The notes below the pieces were generated by a model. It did not search any database. It was given only the letters and a program-made list of their open reading frames with translations, and had not been told where the DNA came from. A DNA stretch of 64,000 nt, taken from positions 8,894-72,893 of the forward strand of contig CAYFME010000006.1 in NCBI GenBank assembly GCA_964344145.1. The letters run 5' to 3'. This stretch comes from JABJOE01 sp964344145. Lineage in GTDB: Bacteria; Patescibacteriota; Patescibacteriia; UBA9934. This document shows, piece after piece, positions 59,348-64,000 of the stretch. Made by a program: the position numbers and the translations under genes. Position 1 is the first letter of the stretch, and the number at the start of each line of letters is the position of its first letter.

Positions 59348-60352
59348 CTACGGCCGAATGTGCGTGCCGTCGTAGAGCATGATGGCTCCGTAGGAATCGT
59401 ACTGCGTCTCCCAGATCTCCAGCGCCTCTTGGATCGTTACCCATTCAATGTAGCCTTGCTCTGTGAGCTCAGCGTACTTCTCAATTTCTTCTTGAAAATC
59501 CGCGATCGAGTCGTCATTCATCCGATGTTGTCCAAGCATGACCGTGATCGTGTACATTTGATCGGCGTAAAGCTCGCCGTCTTCGAGCATTTCCACAAGT
59601 AGCTCTAGACCATCCCAGTTACTCTGGAAGTTTCCCACATCTGGCAACGGCGCATCGGGATCGTGCGTCGTGAAGTGCTCCTTATCTTGTGGTCGCCACA
59701 CGCCAGAAACCCATACATCCTCTTCATCGATGTGCATGGCGGTTCCGCCACCCCAAAGCATCTCCGCTTTCCAAACATAATCGTATCGGTTGGCTTTGAT
59801 CGGCTTCCAAAAGTCTTCAAAGATAGAGTCTGCAACCGGTTTGACCAGGGATCCACCAACCACGCCGGAAGGCTCCACACCAAGGGCGTCGATCAGATAA
59901 GCGACGTCGGCATAATTGTAACCGAGCTGTTGGTGTGAATGAGGGTCGACGGAAAAGTCCAGATCCTCGACGAGATATTCAAGCAAGTTTTTTCCGTTTG
60001 TCGACCGCGTTCCATTGTCGTGCTCGAGCATGCCAAGCAAAAAGTTCCAGTCGGTTTGAAAGTTATACTCCACGCCCATCTCATAGAGCATGTCGGCAAA
60101 CTGCACCACCAGCGCGCGCGACTTCCGAAACTCGATTTCTTCTTCAACGTAGTTTGGATAGTTCGGGCTAAGCGTATCTTCGTTGTGCGATGCAACAGAG
60201 ACGTAGATCACTGGATGATCCGGGTGCGATTCCGTCTGAGCCACTTCTTCAATGGTCTCGGTAACATCCGAGGGTAACCACCAAACAATACCCATGGAAA
60301 TGAGTAGGGCGACGCCGATGATGATGATGAGAGCTCGATGCGTTTTGATCAT
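59348..60352 (-). CDS. Anchored protein, possibly deacetylase-like
   Basis: 334 residues. One membrane helix (residues ~7-27), then a ~300-residue extracytoplasmic domain. VIYVSVASHNED and DFSVDPHSHQQLGYNYADV contain Asp/His clusters that recall polysaccharide-deacetylase (NodB-like) folds, but I cannot match all motifs. It overlaps prmC by four bases (ATGA), so translation is coupled. It could modify cell-surface polysaccharide; low certainty. Confidence 0.55.
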   Translation of the reverse strand: MIKTHRALIIIIGVALLISMGIVWWLPSDVTETIEEVAQTESHPDHPVIYVSVASHNEDTLSPNYPNYVEEEIEFRKSRALVVQFADMLYEMGVEYNFQTDWNFLLGMLEHDNGTRSTNGKNLLEYLVEDLDFSVDPHSHQQLGYNYADVAYLIDALGVEPSGVVGGSLVKPVADSIFEDFWKPIKANRYDYVWKAEMLWGGGTAMHIDEEDVWVSGVWRPQDKEHFTTHDPDAPLPDVGNFQSNWDGLELLVEMLEDGELYADQMYTITVMLGQHRMNDDSIADFQEEIEKYAELTEQGYIEWVTIQEALEIWETQYDSYGAIMLYDGTHIRP

Positions 60353-61230
60353 AATGTGACGTGAATGAACCTTTCGCGGCCAGTGAGGTCAGTGATGATC
60401 TCTGCGGATGCTTCGGGGAAATGTGAACGGATGATTTGCGCAAGTGATCCGCTCTGACTTGGATCTATCTCGATGATAACATCAACCGTCTTTGCTAGGC
60501 GATCGCGCATGGAGGCGAGTTGTCCGAAGAGACGATCGTAATGATCGAGTCCATCCAGGCCACCGACGAGGGCGTGTTGCGGCTCGTACTCGCGTACATC
60601 TGGGTCCGTGAGCTTCCACTGCGTTTGCGTGAGATAGGGGAGGTTGGCCGTGATGAGGGTATGCGGCTGGTTCGACTCTTTGATTCCCGCCTGCTGCCAA
60701 GGCTCAAGCAAATCGCCGTGCATGAAGGAGATCAGATGATCAACCTTGTGCGCTTGCGCATTGCGCTGCGCTACGCTCAATGCTTGCGGATCAACATCGA
60801 TGGCAACGACAGACTGTCCAAGTTCGGCGGCGAGTGTCACCGCAATCGCTCCAGAACCTGTACCCACGTCGACGATTGTTGATACATCGGTGAGGATTTC
60901 CTTGGCAACTTCAATCAATGTCTCGGTCTCAGGACGAGGGACAAGGACGAACGGATTAACATGAAATGGTCGTCCGTAAAACGATTTGGTTTGCAAGATG
61001 TACGCAACAGGCTCGTGGCGCTTGCGACGCGCGATAAAACGCTGGTATTGATCAATGACGGATTCCGGAAGAGGATCTTCAAAATGCGAAAACAAATACG
61101 CGGTCGGCTTTTTCAAGCACGCCGCGAGCAACAACTGTGCGTCACCCATGGGCTCTGAGGGCTCGCGTTTTTCGTCAGCTGTTTGTTTTAATTGCTCTTG
61201 ACCCCAATTGAGAGCCTCAAGAATCGTCAT
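60349..61230 (-). CDS. prmC: Release factor glutamine methyltransferase PrmC
   Basis: 293 residues. An N-terminal helical domain, ARRKRHEPVAYILQTKSFYG, the S-adenosylmethionine site VDVGTGSGAIAVTLA and the catalytic NLPY (ANLPYLTQTQW; NPPY in many relatives). It methylates the GGQ glutamine of release factors. Its start overlaps the prfA stop (ATGA), in the order rpmE-prfA-prmC. Confidence 0.95.
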   Translation of the reverse strand: MTILEALNWGQEQLKQTADEKREPSEPMGDAQLLLAACLKKPTAYLFSHFEDPLPESVIDQYQRFIARRKRHEPVAYILQTKSFYGRPFHVNPFVLVPRPETETLIEVAKEILTDVSTIVDVGTGSGAIAVTLAAELGQSVVAIDVDPQALSVAQRNAQAHKVDHLISFMHGDLLEPWQQAGIKESNQPHTLITANLPYLTQTQWKLTDPDVREYEPQHALVGGLDGLDHYDRLFGQLASMRDRLAKTVDVIIEIDPSQSGSLAQIIRSHFPEASAEIITDLTGRERFIHVTL

Positions 61231-62282
61231 AGATCTGGTCGATCAGCCAATTTCAATGCTGACAAGATTTCTCCGATCTCGCCACTTAAGATGCCCGGCA
61301 AGTTGTGCCATGATTCCTTAATACGATGATCGGTCACACGATCTTGCGGGAAGTTGTACGTGCGGATTTTCTCTGATCGATCGCCGGTACCGATTTGGCT
61401 GCGGCGCTTTTCATCAAGCTCGGCCTGTTTCTTCTGTTGCTCATACGCATACACGCGCGCGCGAATAATCTCCAGCGCTCGTTCCTTATTCTGTTTTTGT
61501 GATCGTTCCTCTTGGCAGTATACGAGAATACCGGTTGGTTTGTGGATGATGCGAATCGCTGAGTAGGTCGTGTTCACCGACTGACCACCAGCACCGGTGG
61601 ACGTTGTCGCTTCAATGTCCAGATCGTTCTGATCAATGTGAAACTCTTCTTCTTCAATTTTTGGAAGAACAGCGACCGTTGCGGTTGAGGTGTGAATGCG
61701 TCCTTGTTTTTCGGTCTCGGGAACACGCTGCACGCGATGCACGCCGGACTCATACTTCATGTCACCGTACGCCCCGTCACCTTGAATCTCAAAAACAACT
61801 TCTTTAAATCCGCCGAGGTCGTTTTGACTTTTGGAGATGAGCTGTACCTTGCGTCCGCACGTTTCGGAAAACGCACTGTACATTTTGTACAGGTCGCCCG
61901 CAAACAACGATGCTTCATCCCCTCCGGCACCAGCGCGGATTTCTACAATGGCATCATTGTCGTCAACCGGATCCTTTGGAACAAGCGCGAGTTGGATTTC
62001 TTGTTCAAGGGCAGGGAGAGCCTCCTCGAGTTCTGCGATTTCACCTTGCGCAAGCTCCCGCACCTCTTGATCATCTTCTTGCAACGCTTCCTTCGCACTC
62101 GCAAGATTCTTGTTCTTTTGGTCATAGTCCTCCAAAAGCTCCAGCAATCCCTTTGCGCGGTGGTACGCACGGTTCGTCTCTTCCAGTTTTTTGCGATCAC
62201 CAATGACGGCCGGATCCATTAGATCGGTTTCAAGCTTGGCGACTTCATCGCGCTTTTCTTGTAAGAGGTTGGTGATGTCCAT
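61227..62282 (-). CDS. prfA: Peptide chain release factor 1
   Basis: 351 residues. EIRAGAGGDEASLFAGDL, HRVQRVPETEKQGRIHTST (RF1 class, not the SPF motif of RF2), and GAGGQSVNTTYSAIR with the catalytic GGQ. It reads UAA and UAG. TATACT lies 6 bases before the ATG at 62282, so it may also have a leaderless transcript. Confidence 0.96.
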   Translation of the reverse strand: MDITNLLQEKRDEVAKLETDLMDPAVIGDRKKLEETNRAYHRAKGLLELLEDYDQKNKNLASAKEALQEDDQEVRELAQGEIAELEEALPALEQEIQLALVPKDPVDDNDAIVEIRAGAGGDEASLFAGDLYKMYSAFSETCGRKVQLISKSQNDLGGFKEVVFEIQGDGAYGDMKYESGVHRVQRVPETEKQGRIHTSTATVAVLPKIEEEEFHIDQNDLDIEATTSTGAGGQSVNTTYSAIRIIHKPTGILVYCQEERSQKQNKERALEIIRARVYAYEQQKKQAELDEKRRSQIGTGDRSEKIRTYNFPQDRVTDHRIKESWHNLPGILSGEIGEILSALKLADRPDL

Positions 62283-62288
62283 ATGGCG

Positions 62289-62294
62289 AGTATA
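62289..62294 (-). promoter_or_regulatory. -10 box (TATACT) of prfA
   Basis: TATACT on the minus strand with 6 bases to the ATG at 62282, just downstream of the rpmE terminator. The -35 region is inside the terminator stem and weak. Confidence 0.45.
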
Positions 62295-62319
62295 ACAAAA
62301 CGACCGTCAATCGGTCGTT
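62295..62319 (-). terminator. Terminator after rpmE
   Basis: On the minus strand AACGACCG, loop ATTGA, CGGTCGTT, TTGTT. Confidence 0.75.
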
Positions 62320-62336
62320 CTGTCAATTTCAAATAG

Positions 62337-62633
62337 TTACTCCTGCTCAGCCTTTGCTTTCTTGTCTGCACGCTTTTTGGCACGCGCGGCCTTTTTGGCC
62401 TGCTTTGCCTTGTGATCCATTGCATCCGTGTCCTTTTTGGTAGAACGAGCCTCGAACTTCTCAACACGACGTGCTGTGTCAACGATTTTCTGCTTTCCGG
62501 TGTAAAACGGATGACAGGCAGAACAAAGCTCAACCGTGATCGCTTCTACCGTGGATCCGGTGTCGTAGGAGGCGCCACAGGCACAAGAAATCTTGGCCTT
62601 GGTGTGATAGGTTGGGTGAATACCGTCTTTCAT
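62337..62633 (-). CDS. rpmE: 50S ribosomal protein L31
   Basis: 98 residues. MKDGIHPTYH, CACGASYDTGST and CSACHPFYTGKQ are the L31 core with its zinc cysteines. A Lys/Ala-rich tail of ~30 residues extends past the usual length of ~70. The ATG at 62633 fits the family start. A promoter (TTGACA-17-TAGACT) is upstream. Confidence 0.95.
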   Translation of the reverse strand: MKDGIHPTYHTKAKISCACGASYDTGSTVEAITVELCSACHPFYTGKQKIVDTARRVEKFEARSTKKDTDAMDHKAKQAKKAARAKKRADKKAKAEQE

Positions 62634-62644
62634 AGAACGCGCAG

Positions 62645-62673
62645 AGTCTATCATCTTGTGATTTTGGTGTCAA
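62645..62673 (-). promoter_or_regulatory. rpmE promoter
   Basis: On the minus strand TTGACA, 17 bases, TAGACT, 11 bases before the ATG at 62633. Confidence 0.7.
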
Positions 62674-62713
62674 ACAAAGAGATTCGCTTTATTTTGCGTT
62701 TGTCTACTTGCTC

Positions 62714-62742
62714 TTTACAAATGGGTGAGTAAACTGTATATT
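62714..62742 (+). promoter_or_regulatory. Promoter before the MopE-repeat gene
   Basis: TTTACA, 17 bases, TATATT, in AT-rich sequence about 76 bases before the ATG at 62819. If the junction is real, this would drive the GC-rich gene. Confidence 0.55.
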
Positions 62743-62818
62743 GTGGCGTTCCCTTGGGAACCCTGCTCCTTCACATGAGATCTACTGAGACATCTACCAC
62801 TACTTCCGGAGGAAACTG

Positions 62819-64000
62819 ATGAGGACTCCTATCCTCGTGATGCTGGCGCTGACTGGCTGTGATGCCATCAAGCTGCCTGGCGCTGACGGGCTGCCGCCCT
62901 GTGATCCCGCCGTCTGTGATGAGGGCGTGATTCCGATCGACGACACCGGCTACACCGATGCCGACAACGACGGCTACACCGACGATGTCGACTGCGACGA
63001 CACCGACGCGACGGTCTACCCGGGCGCAGACGAGATCTGCGACGGTCAGGACAACGACTGCGACGAGCTCACTGACGATGAAGACGACGACATCACGGGC
63101 CAGAGCACCTGGTACCTGGATGCTGATGCCGACGACTACGGCAACGCCGATGCGAGTGCGCTGGCGTGCGAGGTCCCCGAGGGCTATGTCGACAACGACG
63201 ACGACTGCGACGACGAGGAGGCGACGGTCAACCCCGACGCCGCCGAGGTCTGCAACGGCATCGACGACAACTGCAACGGCGACATCGACGACAACGACGA
63301 GGGCGTCGAAGGTCAGGAGACCTTCTACGAGGACCTCGACGGCGACGGCTGGGGCAACCCGGACGGACCCGAGGACTTCTGCGAGCGCCCCTCCGGCTAC
63401 GTCGAGGACAACACCGACTGCAACGACGACAACGCCCTGTCGTACCCCGGCGCGACCGAGATCTGCGACGAGGAAGACAACGACTGCGACGGCGACATCG
63501 ACGGCGAGGATGATGACCTGATCATCGCCTCCTACGACGACGGCGACGGCGACGGCTACGGCGATGCGGCCACCATGCAGATGGTCTCCTCCTGTGAGGA
63601 GATCGAGGGCGTGTCCAATGGTGCCGACTGTGATGACGCTGACAGCAGTGTCCACCCCGGCGCAACCGAGGTCTGCAACGACGTCGACGACGACTGCGAC
63701 GGTGACAAGGACGACCAGGACACGAGCTGGGACACCAGCACTGGTGCGACCTACTACGAGGACGCCGACGGTGACGAGTACGGCGACTCCAGCGTGAGCC
63801 AGGATGCCTGCTCGGCCCCTACGGGCTACGTCATCGACAACACCGACTGCGATGATGCCGATGGCGAGGTGAACCCCGGCGCGACCGAGGACTGCGACGA
63901 CAGTCGCGACCTCGACTGCTCGGGTGGTGCGACCGACGGGACCACCGATGGTGACTCCGACGGCTACGTCTACGACGGCTGCGACAGCGGTACCGACTGC
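62819..64000 (+). CDS. Lipoprotein with MopE-type Asp/Cys-rich repeats (3' end outside window)
   Basis: An uninterrupted frame of 394 codons running off the window. The start has GGAGGAAACTG just before the ATG, and the N-terminus ends in a lipobox (LALTGC), so a lipid-anchored surface protein is predicted. From residue ~55 at least five repeats of ~70 residues follow the pattern DCDDxDATVxPGA-E-CDGxDNDCDG, then YxDxDGDGYG, matching putative metal-binding (MopE) repeats, probably calcium- or copper-binding. GAC codons dominate and GC is far above that of rpmE just upstream. Such proteins are frequent in Myxococcota. Transfer or a chimeric join must both be considered. Confidence 0.85.
   Translation, partial: MRTPILVMLALTGCDAIKLPGADGLPPCDPAVCDEGVIPIDDTGYTDADNDGYTDDVDCDDTDATVYPGADEICDGQDNDCDELTDDEDDDITGQSTWYLDADADDYGNADASALACEVPEGYVDNDDDCDDEEATVNPDAAEVCNGIDDNCNGDIDDNDEGVEGQETFYEDLDGDGWGNPDGPEDFCERPSGYVEDNTDCNDDNALSYPGATEICDEEDNDCDGDIDGEDDDLIIASYDDGDGDGYGDAATMQMVSSCEEIEGVSNGADCDDADSSVHPGATEVCNDVDDDCDGDKDDQDTSWDTSTGATYYEDADGDEYGDSSVSQDACSAPTGYVIDNTDCDDADGEVNPGATEDCDDSRDLDCSGGATDGTTDGDSDGYVYDGCDSGTDC

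Noticed and set aside
62771..63655. Long valine-rich frame on the minus strand and Arg/Thr-rich frames on the plus strand in the repeat region
   Set aside because: They are complements or shifts of the GAC/GAT-rich MopE repeats. The plus frame from 62819 has a ribosome site, lipobox and recognisable repeats.

Overview
The window looks like part of a Patescibacteria (Candidate Phyla Radiation) genome, probably from the Parcubacteria/Uhrbacteria side. That placement is an inference from gene content. It rests on the PrgI/VirB4 secretion genes, the pilin-like membrane proteins, the LemA-HtpX and DUF3048 genes, a threonyl-tRNA synthetase without its TGS domain, a shortened MiaA and many short hypothetical membrane proteins. 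UGA is used as a normal stop (for example at the end of thyA), so this is not one of the UGA-glycine lineages. Base composition is near balanced, except for two clearly GC-rich tracts at about 5.23-6.02 kb and from about 62.8 kb to the end. One run of exactly 100 N (49782-49881) is a scaffold gap.

Layout. 0-5.2 kb: a type IV secretion-like block (unknown protein, PrgI, TraC/VirB4-like protein, VirB4 ATPase, anchored protein), then ComFC. 5.2-6.0 kb: a GC-rich island with a single P-loop ATPase. 6.0-7.4 kb: two tRNA-Ser, a PD-(D/E)XK nuclease-like gene, a membrane protein and tRNA-Arg. 7.4-12.9 kb: recG, a complete NitT/TauT-type ABC importer and a divergent TrmB regulator. 12.9-13.6 kb: a PaaX/Cas2-like regulator between palindromes. 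13.6-20.2 kb: one minus-strand operon running from an unknown protein through a beta-propeller protein, a DsbA-like protein and two pilin-peptidase fusions to radA. 20.2-25.6 kb: clpC, a VUT transporter, a TrmB regulator, htpX and lemA. 25.6-40 kb: a rightward run with a phosphohexomutase, murI, rseP, pheS, pheT, dnaE, a baseplate-J-like protein and thrS. 40-49.8 kb: miaA, an Lrp-like regulator, a second VUT transporter, gatB, two membrane proteins and a dNTP block (tmk, dut, thyA, folA, dcd). 49.9-54.1 kb: rplA, rplK, nusG, secE, gyrB. 54.2-62.7 kb: rodA, rplY, a DUF3048 protein, a SET-domain protein, a deacetylase-like protein, prmC, prfA and rpmE. 62.8-64 kb: the start of a GC-rich MopE-repeat lipoprotein.

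How the parts fit. The two secretion-like blocks belong together functionally. VirB4 and PrgI provide the motor and inner-membrane parts. The minus-strand operon provides VirB2-like membrane proteins that carry wall-cutting domains (C39-like and M23-like) and a thiol oxidoreductase suited to their Cys-rich ectodomains. ComFC, RadA and RecG nearby fit DNA uptake and recombination, but the direction of transport cannot be read from sequence. The dNTP block covers dCTP to dUTP to dUMP to dTMP to dTDP. Many promoters have a -10 box only 6-9 bases before the ATG, so leaderless mRNAs appear common. At least five families of palindromic elements are scattered through the window, and three of them lie in frame inside pheT, clpC and a DUF3048 gene.
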